Part shown: piece after piece, positions 52,442-63,664 of the stretch
Layout: the number at the start of each line of letters is the position of its first letter
Position numbering within the stretch: position 1 is the first letter of the stretch
Assembly: GCF_035582795.1 (NCBI RefSeq)
Contig: NC_134367.1
Span: 120,242,062-120,306,061, forward strand
Source: Mycteria americana
Lineage: Eukaryota > Chordata > Aves > Ciconiiformes > Ciconiidae
Length of the DNA stretch: 64,000 nucleotides
Direction: 5' to 3'
The notes under the pieces: model-generated
What the model saw: only the letters and a program-made list of their open reading frames with translations
Database searches by the model: none
What the model was told of the DNA's origin: nothing
Made by a program: the position numbers and the translations under genes

Positions 52442-53515
52442 CTATTCACTTGCAATCCTTTGCAAGCTCCAGTGCTCCCACTAAGGCAACTATTTCGGCT
52501 CGTTGTACAGATGTGCCCTTAGGAAGTGACTTAGCTTCCACCACCTGATCTGTGGTGGTCACAGCATATCCTGCCATTCGAACTCCAGTCTTTACAAAAC
52601 TACTCCCATCGGTATACCAAGTGTGGTCAGCTTCTTCCAGTGGCTTGTCCTTCAGATCAGGCCTGCTTGCCTATACGGTCTCAATTGTTTCTATACAACC
52701 ATGTACAAGAGTCTTCATTTCCTGCTTATTACTTAGAAAAGAAGCGGGGTTAATAACAGCAGATGTAACGATTTCTATATCGTCCTGTTCCATCAGGACT
52801 GCTTGATACTTCAGAAAACTTAACAGTGACAGCCAATGTCCTCCTCTTTGTTCCAAAACGGAAGTTACAGCATGGGAAGTATGCACAACCATCTTCTGTC
52901 CCAAAGTAAATTTTGAAGCTTCCTGAATCAAAACAACAGCAGCAACTGCCCAAAGGCATCCTGGCCATCTGTTACTAACCTCATCCAATTGTTTGGAAAA
53001 ATATGCTACTGCTCGTTTATAAGGACCCAGCCTCTGGGCTAGAATTCACAAAGCCACTCCTTGTCTCTCATACGACAAGAACCAGAAAGGCTTTGTTATG
53101 TCTGGCAGGCCCAAAGCTGGAGCTCTCATTAATTTCAATTTCAATTCTTTGAACACCCTCTTGGCTTCATCAGTCCAAGTTAACTGTGACTATTTTTCAA
53201 CAGTTCGTACAAGGGTATAACTAAAAGTCCATAATTATAAATCCATAATTGACACCAACCTGTCATTCCCAGAAAGGTTCGCAGCTCTTTTACCGTGGTC
53301 GGTTCTGGGATCCTGCAGAAGGCTTCCTTTCGAGCTGTCTCTGTCCTTTAGAAATCACAAATCCCAAGTAGATTACCTCTTTTTCAAGATCTGGACTTTC
53401 TGCACCGATACTCGATAAACACTTAGTCTAAGAAAACTGAACAAACTCACAGTCCATTCCTTACATTCTTCTTCTTTTTCTGTAGCTACCAAAATATCAT
53501 CCACATACTGTAAAG
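52442..53515 (-). pseudogene. ERV pol: C-terminal reverse transcriptase, connection and RNase H start
   Basis: Begins, in minus-strand order, at the RT active-site motif YVDD (53,496-53,507) with following residues ILVATEKEEE. Then come decayed thumb and connection segments, an open part at 52,671-52,988 (RWPGCLWAVAAVVL ... FTLGQKMVV), and the start of RNase H with YTDGSS near 52,595-52,612 followed by [18 protein letters not shown]. Several frameshifts separate these pieces, including one before the 52,441 frame. Sequence left of YVDD in the protein (fingers, palm) is absent: the element stops at about 53,515. Confidence 0.85.
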
Positions 53516-53987
53516 CTGGACGCCTGGAGATTGCACCTGTGTGTCAGCCAGGCTGGATGCTCAGTGTTCAGCAGCGCTACGGCACAGCAGTACCACAGCC
53601 ACTGCTGGAGGCACAACTGTTGGAAGACTCTGCCACAGTCCTTAGTCCTTGTCTTGCTGGGAAGGTGTTGGCAGTGAGAGCTACGTAACGGGGGACACTG
53701 CTTGTCGCTAGTGCAGCAACCAAGTGAGGAAGGTGCTACCATCTGTCACCCACCATGAAGGCAGGCTGAAAGGGAGAGGATGCGCTGCTTTGCCGCATCC
53801 CTAACACCCAGAAGTATCAACTTCAGCTCCTTCAGTATCTTTTAATGACCACGTGTGGCTTTCTGCACGGGTGCTGCTATTTTGCCATGGAGGGTAGTTT
53901 CTGTGTGCTGTGCTTTCGCCTTGTCCTGGTCTCCAGTGAAATAGCTGCTATCGTCAATCCAGTGCAGGAGGTAAGCGAGCAGAGTAC

Positions 53988-54056
53988 CACCCATGGGGGT
54001 TTGGGCTCCCTGCCTCGAGCTACCTGCGTAAAAGAAATGCAGTGAAGCTGCTGACT
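53988..54056 (+). repeat. Exact 69-bp direct repeat, copy 1
   Basis: Runs from CACCCATGGGGG to GCTGCTGACT and is identical over 69 bp to 55,118-55,186. The flanking bases differ on both sides. Confidence 0.97.
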
Positions 54057-55117
54057 CTGGTGCTGGATGTCTCCCTTGCCCACGTGGAGGCAGACTGCCC
54101 GAGTCTCGGTTATCCTTCACTTTCTGTCGTCATTTACAGTGATGGGTGCTTTTTTTACATTTTCTTTTTGCGGTGCAAGCGCTCTTTGTCTGTCCCCGCT
54201 CTCCCCCTCTTGGACAGCACATTGCTGTTAGGAAAAATCTGCTGATGAAATGAGATGTGCCAGCTGAAAATCAGTAACAAAAATAACCTCTTAACCTCTG
54301 CTGCCTGGATCAGGCCACTTTTGAGCAGGAATTTCCTAAGTGTAAAATGGCTGTGGAGAGGAATCCTTACCGCCCAGCTTCCTAGAGCTACCAGGACTGG
54401 CGGATAAAGAGACAAGAAAGCATGGTAGCCTGCTTGCTTTTTTTTTTCCTTTATTTATTCTACTACCCTCTCACATAGGTGTTCCCATCTTTCGTCCCTT
54501 AGCTCCTCAGAAGCACGCACTCAGCACTGGATCACATTTTAGAAACGATTTGTTTGCGTCCTCCCAAACAAAGCCTCAAGTAGTTAAGACCTGGATGTGT
54601 TTTCCAGTTCAGTATTTATTCTAGTCAGAGGGCGTGGTTGATTCCGTAGCTGTTGAGAGTTGAAAACTTTGTTGAAATCTTTTTCTGACCGGGTCATCAA
54701 GAAAGCTGCTAGATAGCAGTAGGCAGTTGATCTGAACTGGTCCCAGTGACCCACCACGCAATTAATTGTTCCCCTCCCTTGGGTTCTGGAAATAGGGTTT
54801 TCTGGGAAGTAAGCACATGCGGCTGCTTCAGGGGAGACGCACCCAGCTGATACACAACTTAGGGACCTTGAAAGCTTGCCTGTTCTGTGAGGTGTTGGAA
54901 CACGTTGAAATGCTGTTTTTCGTCGGGAATGAATGTAAACATCTGCTAGCACCCTGAAGTGCTTCCGCAGTCAGAGTCACAGGTTAAAGAGAACCGAGAT
55001 CCTGAGCTGCATGTGGCAAGGAGGAGAAAATGCTCTTTGTTAATAACTCTCTGGGAAGCAGCAAACTGAGGGCTAGGGGTTTGTGCATTCGGGCCTCGAT
55101 TACCTTGCCTTTCCAAA

Positions 55118-55186
55118 CACCCATGGGGGTTTGGGCTCCCTGCCTCGAGCTACCTGCGTAAAAGAAATGCAGTGAAGCTGCTGACT
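55118..55186 (+). repeat. Exact 69-bp direct repeat, copy 2
   Basis: Second copy of the 69-bp segment, 1,130 bp downstream in the same orientation. No mismatch is seen across the full length. Confidence 0.97.
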
Positions 55187-56619
55187 GAGAATACTGTGCC
55201 TGCTCTATCCTCTACACAGGGTAGAGATGGTGAGACCAATCCTGCTTTTGCCTTTTCCCCCATCCACTTTCAAATCAAAAAAGGCCAGAATTACAGAATT
55301 TAATGATGCAGATAGGTGCCCACCTTTACCAGTGGCTACTGGTCTCCTTTAAGTCACTTCAGGGTCTCAAGGGCTCACACCTTTTATTGAGATCCCCTCT
55401 CCAAGATACAAACCTACGTTTTCTTCCTTTTTCTTTTTTTTTTTTTTTAAATAAATTGATTTGCAGGACTGTTTTGCAAGGCCATGGGACTCACCATATC
55501 CTTTACGGTATTGATGCTTAATAGGGCAGCTTGAGAGCTGGTTGTGGAACCACAAGTAGAGGAAGAAAAAAAAAAAAAAAACGCTAAGACTACAACAAAT
55601 AGGCAACAATAAACTCTGGAAATAATTGCAGTGTGTATTCCTGTGTCTAGAGATCTACCCAGGTGCTTCCCAGCACAGCCGATGTCAAACCTCTCACTGT
55701 TCCTTGGTGTGGCAATGCTCTTCTGCAATGCTGGGAGTACTGGCGTTTGCAAATAATTTGCAGGCAGACAGTTATATGGATACATCCTGAGACCAGTGGC
55801 ACTCCTCTAAAAATCAAAGATTTTGATTGATAGATTGTGGAAAGAACTGTTAAAAAACGAATTTTCTCTGGCAGCCTTCCCTGTAAGTCATTATTGGCCC
55901 AACGCACCAATGGCAGCAGGGTCTCCACGCATCACCATATGGTGGAACAAAGACGCTAAAAAAATTAACAGCAAAACTAGGAGTTCCTTCTATCTGTGCC
56001 AGAGAATGAAGGCAACACAGGAGAAAGGGGCACCACTGAAGCACGAGCTAAGATTTTATTCCTTATTTCTTTTCCCAACACATTCTTTTCATAGCAAGAA
56101 ACAAACACATCAAAGTCAGCGTTTGTTTTAAGCTCTGAGATGAACAAGAAAAATGACTTTAAAGCTTGCTTTAAGCAAGAGCTGAGCTCATCAGGGAGTC
56201 TTGTTAATACTTAAAGACCTGTTTGGGGGCAAATTGTACCAGCAAGATAATCAAATGAGGCACGACTGTAGTGGATACAAGTGAGGAGATCCTGAAGTTA
56301 TGCATCCTGCATGCAGCTGGGATGTGCAAGCCAAGCTGGAGAAATTTCACAGGCTTCAGAGACATTGCTAGTCTAGCAAAAAATGTTTGGAAAATTGCTT
56401 TTATTTTATTTCTTTTTAACAATACTGTGTTCAGCTGTCAGAAATTTGTTTCTCGGACGATGGCTCCATAGGTCACTACACTCTGTAGAGTGCTATGGCA
56501 ACTAAAGTCAAGAAAGAAGGTGGGCAGGAGCTAGTGACATTTTCAGAACAAATCTGATTAAAACATATGAGGATACTGGTCACAAAGTCCTATTATACAA
56601 ATAATACAATTTTTGTATA

Positions 56620-56639
56620 ATTTGTATAATTATACAAAT
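56620..56639. repeat. 20-bp perfect AT-rich palindrome
   Basis: ATTTGTATAATTATACAAAT equals its own reverse complement. It lies in a short AT-rich tract with several TATACAAATA-like words (56,590-56,645). Confidence 0.9.
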
Positions 56640-57423
56640 ATTGTTTTAAGCCAAAAATCCGTACTTGCGGTGCACTAGCGCCTTTCCAGGTACCAGCTAA
56701 ACAGCAGGACTCATAGCAGCAGCATTGTCCCAAGCTGACCCATAGCCTCATTCCCTTTGTGTCTCCATAGTTCAGTCCGCACCACGGGCTCTTACTTCAA
56801 ATTCTAAGATGTCCAGAGTAGTGACTCTGCCATGGAAAGCACACAGATAGTCATGCTTCCAACAGCCTACACACAACAAACTTCAAAAAAAGAAAAAGAA
56901 AACAGCAAAAAAAGCCCAAACAAACCCAGACACACTACTCATTGTTATCTCTACACTAATCACAGCAGAGGAACATACTGCACGATTCCCTCCCAGCTTG
57001 CCAAGGGGCAAAGGCTTGTCCAAAATCGCATCTGAAAGCAATCTGCAGTAATTCTCAATACAAAGACTTCCCTGTCAGCACAGCAGCCATGGGAAAGCCT
57101 TGCATTAGACTAGTCCCCCACCACCACCCCCAAATATCTTTTGCAGAGTCTAAAAGAATTGCTAAGACTTGCTCTCTCTCTTTTCAGGAGAATTTTTCCA
57201 TATACTTCTTTGCAGGCAGAGGTCACTTCTTCCAGGCACAAGTCACCTCTCATTGGTCATCCACTTGGCAAGTTTTTCCATCTTCCAAATTGTGCCCTTG
57301 GAGTAACATTACCAAGTGAGGAAAAGCATTAGTTTTGATAGAAATAAGTCTCTTCACCCTAAAAAGCTAAAGCATACCCATTAGATACATGCAAACACTG
57401 CAAAGAATTAACACCCAAAACAG

Positions 57424-57945
57424 TTTATTTTCCACTCCAATGTCACAATAGTGACATTTCCAACTCATCAGAAACAAGCTCTAAAATAACACAACACTGC
57501 AAGGCACATAGTAAAGCATACATCCAGCCTTCAAAAAGAGCTGGAGGCTTCTTCAGACAAGATGTGCTTCCTAAAAATATTGCTGAAGGTGAAAATCCAT
57601 TCACATTTAATATCACCGCATTTGGTTTTGTAGTTCTGCAAATAAAGACTTTCTCTTCCAAAGAACCTCCTCCCAATACTGAGAGGCTTTGCCTAAACAA
57701 GGATTTGAGGACTCTGACTCATTACAGCATTTTACAGTAAAAACACCTGAAGCGCTAGTAGGCATCTTCCACCTCTCCTAAAAACCAAACAAAGAAAAGC
57801 AGCGCGTTGGCACATGCCAAGAAAGTGAGGGGAGCTAACAAATGGCACAGGGTTCCTTCAGGTCAGCAGGGTTGCACCAGATCACTGCCATGCTTCTTCT
57901 CAAGTGTATCAGGATTCAGGTTCACGTAGGCACAGTGCAAGAAAG
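57424..57945 (-). other. Probable 3' untranslated region of THUMPD2
   Basis: Follows the stop codon at 57,946-57,948 on the minus strand. The first canonical polyadenylation signal I find is AATAAA at 57,424-57,429 (TTTATT on the + strand); ATTAAA at about 57,605-57,610 is an alternative. The transcript end itself is not visible. Confidence 0.55.
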
Positions 57946-58264
57946 CTACTGATCCCCAGCAGTAGAGATCTTCCTGTATTTGCATATGAAAGCATCCGTC
58001 TTCCCAAGACTAACTCCATATACACCATCTGGCACCAGAGACCCAAAATGTGTCTGTCTGCTGCTGAGAAAGGATTCTTCAACACCATTCACCAAGGAGG
58101 AAGAATTCCCATCAACATTCAGGGCTTTTGCAGCGGCGGTTTCACTTGCACCATCAGAAATGGCATTAGGAGAGTCATTTTCAGCACACTTGGCAATGCC
58201 ACCCATGCGCTTATGGAGATCTTGGCTCAGCAGCAATACGATAGTGCCTCCAACATGAAGTACT
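57946..58264 (-). CDS. THUMPD2: THUMPD2 last coding exon
   Basis: Acceptor AATTGCCAG. Encodes VLHVGGTIVLLLSQDLHKRM, a low-conservation Ser/Asn/Ala-rich linker, then FGSLVPDGVYGVSLGKTDAF and ICKYRK before TAG at 57,946-57,948. The linker appears shorter than in the mammalian protein as I remember it. Confidence 0.95.
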
Positions 58265-61200
58265 CTGGCAATTGCAGGAAAAATAAAGGTTAGGTGTTCA
58301 GCCTGCCTGGCATTCTTTTGTCCGCGCAGAACTCAACACTGCTGATGCTGCAGATGCCAGCTGCATTCGATAAAACACCTAAAGATGTTAAGGGTCATGG
58401 CTCAACTCAGTAAACTACCTCTCCAAATGGAATTTAAATGCCCTATCTTCATAACTCTTCCTAAATGGGAGAACTGGGCTCTATCCTCAATCCCACACAT
58501 TTGCAGCCTCAGGAGTTCTTTCCATTGGGTTAGCAGGGAAGATGAACCCAGTGTTTTTCCCTCTTAGTATTCTATATTTCCCCTCAATTCAAGGATTGAG
58601 GGCAGTGTCACCCTCAAACCCCGTTTCTGGGTCGCATGAGCCTCCACCACTCTGCAAAGGAACAGCTTCCCAGGGCAGCAAAAGATTCTCAGGTTGGTAA
58701 GGCAAATCTGAAGCCGTCCTTACCCTTTGGAAACTTTAAAAGGTCTGCCCTTTCTATGTTCCACTGATCCTTAATGGCTTTCCAACTCAGGAAACACAGG
58801 AAAATTGAACATTGTTTGAAATCCATTTTTCTTAGTACATGAGGAAACATTACACTTGGCCTTGAAAGAAGGGGAAAAAAGGACCATCCTGGCTCTGTTC
58901 ACAGCAAGTGGATTGAACAGTCTTACCAGTGGAGCTCTCACGGTAATGGTCCCTTCCTCACCTCCACCTTCCCAAGGAAAGATTTTGCTTAGGATGGCCC
59001 AAGAGACCAAATGAGACCAGGAGACAAGCACGGCCAAAGGGAGGGATGGTCAGCACAAGCTGACATAGGATTGCCCTGCCATTCTGTGGAGCTACCTCAC
59101 CTTTTTCACCAACTTCCCACCACATTCCTGCACTGGGTGAGCAAGATAAACACCCGCTGAACACCAGTCCTATAGAGAGGGCTTGTTTTCAGCCAAGAAA
59201 TTAAATAAAGGGGCAGATGGTTTGAACTGCCCATTAGAAGCAGCCCGCTATTAGCCTGGCTCAACTCTGCCACAAAACGACAGGGTGAGAGATCAGAGGC
59301 GGCATCTAAAAGCAGACCAGGTGGCTAGCCAGATATTCAAGTACACACTAACAGAAAGGAAAATGCATACCACCATTTTCTGCTCTGAGATCCCTCCTGC
59401 CAAGGCAGGCTAGTGAAAGCTTGGTTGTGAACCCAGAAGGAAAGCCGATGATTTTATACAAGCTGGCCTCCACTGAGAAAGGATTATTGCTTTATTTGCC
59501 TGGCTATGCTTTCAGTTTGTCTAGGTCATCCCCTCCTCTTTCTCCTTTCTGCCTTGTAAAGAACATTTGTGAATGTGGCTCACAAATACTTCACCATCAT
59601 GCTTTGTAAAGAGTATTTGTGAGTGTGGCTCACACAACAAGCTCATTCCTTGTCAGCCTGGTCTGCCATTGGCATGTCCACAGCTTGTCCAACAAGCCAC
59701 AACAGCCTTTAAGGGACAAGTAAAGGGCTCAGAATTTCACAGCCTGCACAGGATCAGATTACAGAGCTGGAGAGTGTTTGGCATGAAGCAAACCTGAAGC
59801 TCACTGAACGCTTAGGATCACAAACCATCATGATGTTTACACCAAACCCCAAACCATCACGACATTTACACCAAACCCCAAGCACGTCAAAGGCCACACG
59901 TACCTCTCCATTTCCTGGAGAATACCCAGAAGGAGCTGTCTGTCTTTTGTGATCTTGAACTTCTTCCCAAACGGAATATCTGAAATCACAGCGTCAAAGC
60001 TTTCTGAAGGCAACGGCAACGCTGCAGAATAAAGGCAGGTCTTTACATCTGACTGTGAAAAGTGAACAGCAGCTATGCCCCCATTCACCTTACAGAACTC
60101 TCTGCCAGCTCTTCCACGGGTTATGCACCCAGGTTCACAGCTCCTTCTGTACTTACCCTCACAAACGGCACTACAAAGCCACCAACCCAATGCAGACTGG
60201 GAAGAGACAAATGCATGACAGCGTGGTTTAGCTTGCGGATTCCCTGTTACGTTTGCCCCAATACCACAGCTCTCCAAACAGGGGACTGCATGGGTCCAAA
60301 CTAACTGCTGCTTCTCAACACAAACCACATCTTTACAAGCAAAATGCAAAAGAAGAGCCAAGCTTGCAAGCACTTTACTTATCACACATGTGCAGATGCA
60401 CACGTATGAATGGCAAGGAATCACATGTTAAATTCCTCTCCATCCCCTTTTTCTCCCCCAACAATCTAGTTACAGCCAGAATCACTTGGATTCTGTCAGA
60501 GCTAGTGCCTTTGAAGTGTCTCCCCAGAGTTTCTGCATCCTGGGAATAGTCAGTTCTCTTGACCATGAGGCAGCACTGCACCCTTGGGGTGATGAAGGCC
60601 AGACACATACCAGGCCATGCTGACCAGAGCGTAGCCAGCATGTGAAAGGACGAGACTATGGGTTCTCCATCCGTCAGGATGCTCAAAACTCAACTGGACA
60701 AGGCCCTGAGCAACCTGACCCAGCTTTGGGGTTAGCCCCACTCCCAGCACATGACAGGACTAAAGACCTCCAGCAGTGCCTGCTCACCTAAACCCTGCTG
60801 TGATTCTATGCCAGCCTTTCAAGAACTGGCTGGACACGGCTCTTGGACCATCCTCAGAGCAACGCTTGCAGCACAACAATTTTATCTACAAATGTAAGGA
60901 CAAGTTACCTTTGGTCCTCCTCAAAACATGCAGAAATAACTGCTTCTGACCACTGACAAAGACACCAATTACTTCTTCAGTAGTAGAAAAGCCTGACATC
61001 AAAGTACCTTCCATTATCCTAGACGCCAAGCCCAATCACAGCTTTTAAGTAAGAAATAAAGCTATATATATATTCTTATAAAAAAAAAATAACATTTCTT
61101 ACCATTCTGGTAAGAAATAGATATTGCAAGGCAAAAAATACTCATACTTTATCAACCACGCACAGGAAAAAACAGCCAGCTTTTGTCTGTCATTGATTTC

Positions 61201-63664
61201 ATATAGGATTAATTTAGACTCAGGCTTTGAGCTTCAGAATAAGGGCATAAAATTATTACCTTCTCCCCAGACTAGCTCATGAACTGAGAGCAAACAGACT
61301 CCCTCTTCCAGGAAAAAGGCATCACCATTTAAAATACTCCTACTGCAAAACATCAACAATTCAACACTGAGCTTAATGAGTCCCCACTATTACTCATTTG
61401 GTACATTTCAGTTACAAGCCACATTTCATCTGCGTTTGTCCTTGCTGTGTTCCCGTAAGACACAAAAAACTCTCACATGGTATGCACTCTTTGTGGTATT
61501 CACACATTTACCATTAAGACAGACAACTACTGACCATGCCTGACAATTATTCTTTTCATTGTCTTCTGGCGAGTTTATTCTTGCCAAAGTTCGGGGGCGG
61601 GAAGCGGAGAACAAATAATTATCCGTTCACTAGCACTACAGAATCACTGCTCAGCTATTTGTTGAGAGTTAGCATCACCTCAAGAGAACCTACAGTACCT
61701 GTGTAATCCCAGAACCACAAAAAATTTCAAATGTGTCTCACTTGGGAAGCCTACAGACATACCTTTCACAGAAGCTTTAAGTAACTCAATCTTATCCATC
61801 AGGCCTGCAGTCCTAATATTTGCATCTGCACCCTCTAACTGTGAATCGCTTATATCAGCACCCCAGTAACAGGCTTCCTGTTCAGAGAAAAAGAGAAAAG
61901 TCACCTAGTTGACAAACAGGTGTAGTTATTTTATAAACCCTTCTCAGAACTCCCTTGTTGCACAGCTCTTCCAAGACAAACCCCTTGCTGGGAGATCTCG
62001 TACCATTACACAGAGCAATACGCAGACCCAGAGGAATGGGGGAAGTATGCACTGTCTTCACTCCTTTCGTGTTCTGGTCTGCTCAAGACACTTGGAACTT
62101 ACAGAAATACTGAGGCTATGTCCTAACAGCAAGACCCCAGCTAGCTACAGAGACAGAGCTACGCTGCCTCTAATACTGACAACTGACTGTACTGTCCCAT
62201 TGACACCTCCATTCTCAGGATAAGCCCAGGCAGTTTTACAAGTCCATAGTTGCCTCGCACAAAACCTGCAGTATAAATCCAGGGCTCCCAGTACATGCCT
62301 GCATAAGTACATAGGACTTTGTTCTACATTCCTGTGCAGGACCATTTGTACTAAAACACTTTTCACAACTGCCTAGAAAGATCAGGTTGGTCCCAGCTTT
62401 CCAGTAACGGGCTTTGGTGTAACTGTGGGACACATTTTTCTTGATGCAACTACAAGCCGTCTTGCAAAGGTCCTGCCTGTTGCCACTGTGATACTCACGG
62501 GCCACTCTTTGGCAGCTTCCAGCAGTATCGTTCCTAGCCCACACATGGGATCCAGCACAAAGGCACCCGCCTACAAAAATAAAGGGGTTATTGCATCCCA
62601 AGCAAGACAGACTCCTCTCCCAGGACAAAGGTTACTCAGGCATGTACAGATCACCTACATACTCCCACTGAATCCAGGGTAGGTCACAATAATCACTGGT
62701 TTACCAGCCCAAACTTGTTTTAAGAGAGTCTAGTAAAAAGCATCAACAGTTTCACTACAGACAATGCATCGACACATCTAGCCTTGACGTGACATTGAGG
62801 GGAAAAAATTATGACTGGACTGCAGGCAGATATTGGTACCAAATTAATCTGTGGAAAACATCACACTTGCTTCTGTTTTCCCTTGGGAGAACAACCCCAA
62901 ACAAGGTTTGAAGCCTCAACAGTGAAAAAATCTTGCCATTTACACATATATCCATACAAGGAATAACACCTCTGCTGAGAAGGACCTGGGATTACAGCAG
63001 ATATCTGGTTGAACAGCAGGTGACAGCGCACTCTGATCACAGACAAGGCAAACCCTGTCCACATGCATTAGAGGATGGGGCATTAAAATAACCACACTTC
63101 TTTTCAAAGCTTCCAGCTCCAGCTCTGACCAGCAGCAACGCCCCCGCCCCGCCACCCATTCAGGACTCTACAGCTTTGCCATGAACATTCACCTACACTG
63201 ATTTCAGCCAGAGATGCCATGGCCCATGCAACTGTTGACCGCAGTCCTGCTGTTCTGATATACGCCCTGTTTGCCAACGGAAGCCTGCCGACAGAAAAAA
63301 AAAAAAAAAAAAATCAACATAAGATAAAGGTACAACCACCTAGAAAAGCCCATGTAATACGAAAGAACAAATGAACTGGACAGATCTGCAGACAGACAGA
63401 CAGATAGAAACCACAGGCTGCTTTTATCCAGAACTCACTGCAAAGTCTGGCCTACGTGCTCAGATAAGCTCCAGACAGACCGCAAGACTAACGGGACAGT
63501 CCAGTGAATATTAAACCAGGAGATAAATACTCACAGTGGACAGCAAGATTATTTAGAAATTATGCCTGTTCTGGTACTGCCAAGACAAATCTGGTAAGGA
63601 GAATGCCTTACCTGAAAAGAGGAATCCCCACCACAGAGTGAATGTCATTAAGATGTACAAAGAT
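57946..63664 (-). CDS. THUMPD2: THUMPD2, methyltransferase half, six 3' exons (partial gene)
   Basis: Exons in transcript order: 63,612-63,664, 63,197-63,284, 62,499-62,570, 61,763-61,877, 59,904-60,021, 57,946-58,264. Phases join exactly (0 to 2, 2 to 0, 0 to 0, 0 to 1, 1 to 2, 2 to stop), giving 254 codons plus TAG. The encoded part is the Rossmann-fold methyltransferase domain: motif I LDPMCGLGT (SAM binding), GADISDSQ, and the catalytic motif DIPFGKKFK. The C terminus FGSLVP...VSLGKTDAFICKY is characteristic of THUMPD2 and separates it from THUMPD3 and TRMT11. THUMPD2 works with TRMT112 and has been reported to make N2-methylguanosine in U6 snRNA. The N-terminal THUMP region lies beyond the right edge. 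No stop or frameshift interrupts the exons, so the gene looks intact. Confidence 0.95.
59554..59636 (+). repeat. 50-bp-period imperfect tandem pair
   Basis: TTGTAAAG at 59,554 and 59,604 each start a unit running to GTGGCTCACA, with a few substitutions. Confidence 0.85.
59822..59879 (+). repeat. 29-bp tandem duplication next to a splice donor
   Basis: Units 59,822-59,850 and 59,851-59,879 differ at three positions (CATGATG against CACGACA). Confidence 0.92.
59904..60021 (-). CDS. THUMPD2: THUMPD2 exon (catalytic motif DIPFG)
   Basis: Acceptor TTCTGCAG, donor GTACGT. Encodes LPLPSESFDAVISDIPFGKK and on to LQEMER, ending two bases into the Arg codon. DIPFG is the family's version of the N/D-PP-Y catalytic motif IV of base-amino methyltransferases. 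Confidence 0.95.
60022..61762 (-). other. THUMPD2 intron containing a CR1 tail
   Basis: No coding exon is seen in this 1.7-kb intron. It holds a CR1 3' fragment in the opposite orientation to the gene; the rest is unremarkable. Confidence 0.75.
60675..60810 (+). mobile_element. CR1 LINE 3' end
   Basis: Carries the typical CR1 tail order: CAACTGGACAAGG, CCTGAGCAACCTG, GGGGTTAGCCC, GACCTCCAGCAG and the terminal TGATTCTATG. 5' truncation is usual for CR1; the upstream limit may extend to about 60,550. Confidence 0.8.
61763..61877 (-). CDS. THUMPD2: THUMPD2 exon (motif II region)
   Basis: Acceptor CTGAACAG, donor GTATGT. Encodes EACYWGADISDSQLEGADAN and following residues to LLKASVK, ending in phase 1. 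The acidic residue in GADIS is the usual ribose contact of SAM. Confidence 0.95.
61878..62498 (-). other. THUMPD2 intron, nothing notable
   Basis: 621 bp between the motif I and motif II exons. No repeat or exon is recognised. Confidence 0.75.
62499..62570 (-). CDS. THUMPD2: THUMPD2 exon (SAM-binding motif I)
   Basis: Acceptor TTTTTGTAG, donor GTGAGT. 72 bp, phase 0 at both ends, encoding AGAFVLDPMCGLGT and ILLEAAKEWP. The glycine-rich LDPMCGLGT is methyltransferase motif I, which binds S-adenosylmethionine. Confidence 0.95.
62571..63196 (-). other. THUMPD2 intron, nothing notable
   Basis: 626 bp between the GLRST and motif I exons. No repeat or exon is recognised. Confidence 0.75.
63197..63284 (-). 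CDS. THUMPD2: THUMPD2 exon (GLRST helix)
   Basis: Acceptor TCGGCAG preceded by an 18-bp T run on the minus strand. Encodes ANRAYIRTAGLRSTVAWAMA and following residues. Two donors are possible: GTAGGT (63,191-63,196) and GTGAAT four bases later in the transcript. Only GTAGGT keeps phase 0 with the next exon, so it is chosen. Confidence 0.88.
63285..63611 (-). other. THUMPD2 intron, nothing notable
   Basis: 327 bp. The A-run at 63,295-63,312 is, on the transcribed strand, the polypyrimidine tract of the following acceptor. A short CAGACAGACAGACAGATAG run lies near 63,391. Confidence 0.75.
63612..63664 (-). CDS. THUMPD2: THUMPD2 exon (linker into the methyltransferase domain)
   Basis: Acceptor TTTCAG, donor GTAAGG. 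Encodes IFVHLNDIHSVVGIPLF plus two bases of an Arg codon. First THUMPD2 coding exon visible in the window; nothing exon-like is seen from 63,665 to 64,000. Confidence 0.93.

Larger units (their letters stand above)
48768..53515 (-). mobile_element. Class I (gamma-like) endogenous retrovirus, 5'-truncated
   Basis: Order on the minus strand: partial reverse transcriptase starting at YVDD (53,496-53,507), RT connection, RNase H, integrase, env, polypurine tract, 3' LTR. Gag, protease, most of RT and the 5' LTR are missing. The integrase-env overlap (46 bp) and the GPF-type integrase C-terminal domain are typical of gammaretroviruses. The coding part carries a small number of stops and frameshifts and is not competent. 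Confidence 0.92.
53516..57423. other. Intergenic sequence downstream of THUMPD2, no recognised gene
   Basis: No exon or protein family is recognisable. Open frames are short and without known motifs. The stretch contains both copies of a 69-bp direct repeat, a T-run at about 55,436-55,449, an A-run at about 55,567-55,581 and a 20-bp palindrome. Confidence 0.5.
58265..59903 (-). other. THUMPD2 intron with two small tandem duplications
   Basis: No exon is seen. Two short tandem pairs lie inside: a 50-bp-period pair at 59,554-59,636 (TTGTAAAGAACATTTGTGAA and its variant) and a 29-bp pair at 59,822-59,879 (AAACCATCATGATGTTTACA and its variant), the latter ending 18 bp from the splice donor. Confidence 0.75.

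Noticed and set aside
53842..56422. Short open frames between the ERV and THUMPD2
   Set aside because: None exceeds about 120 codons, none shows a recognisable motif, and several overlap on opposite strands.
63295..63312. A-run as a retroposon tail
   Set aside because: On the gene strand it is the T-rich polypyrimidine tract immediately upstream of a THUMPD2 acceptor.
57946..63664. THUMPD3 or TRMT11 as the gene identity
   Set aside because: The DIPFGKKFK motif and the C-terminal VSLGKTDAFICKY segment fit THUMPD2; as I recall, THUMPD3 has a DMPFGKR-type motif.
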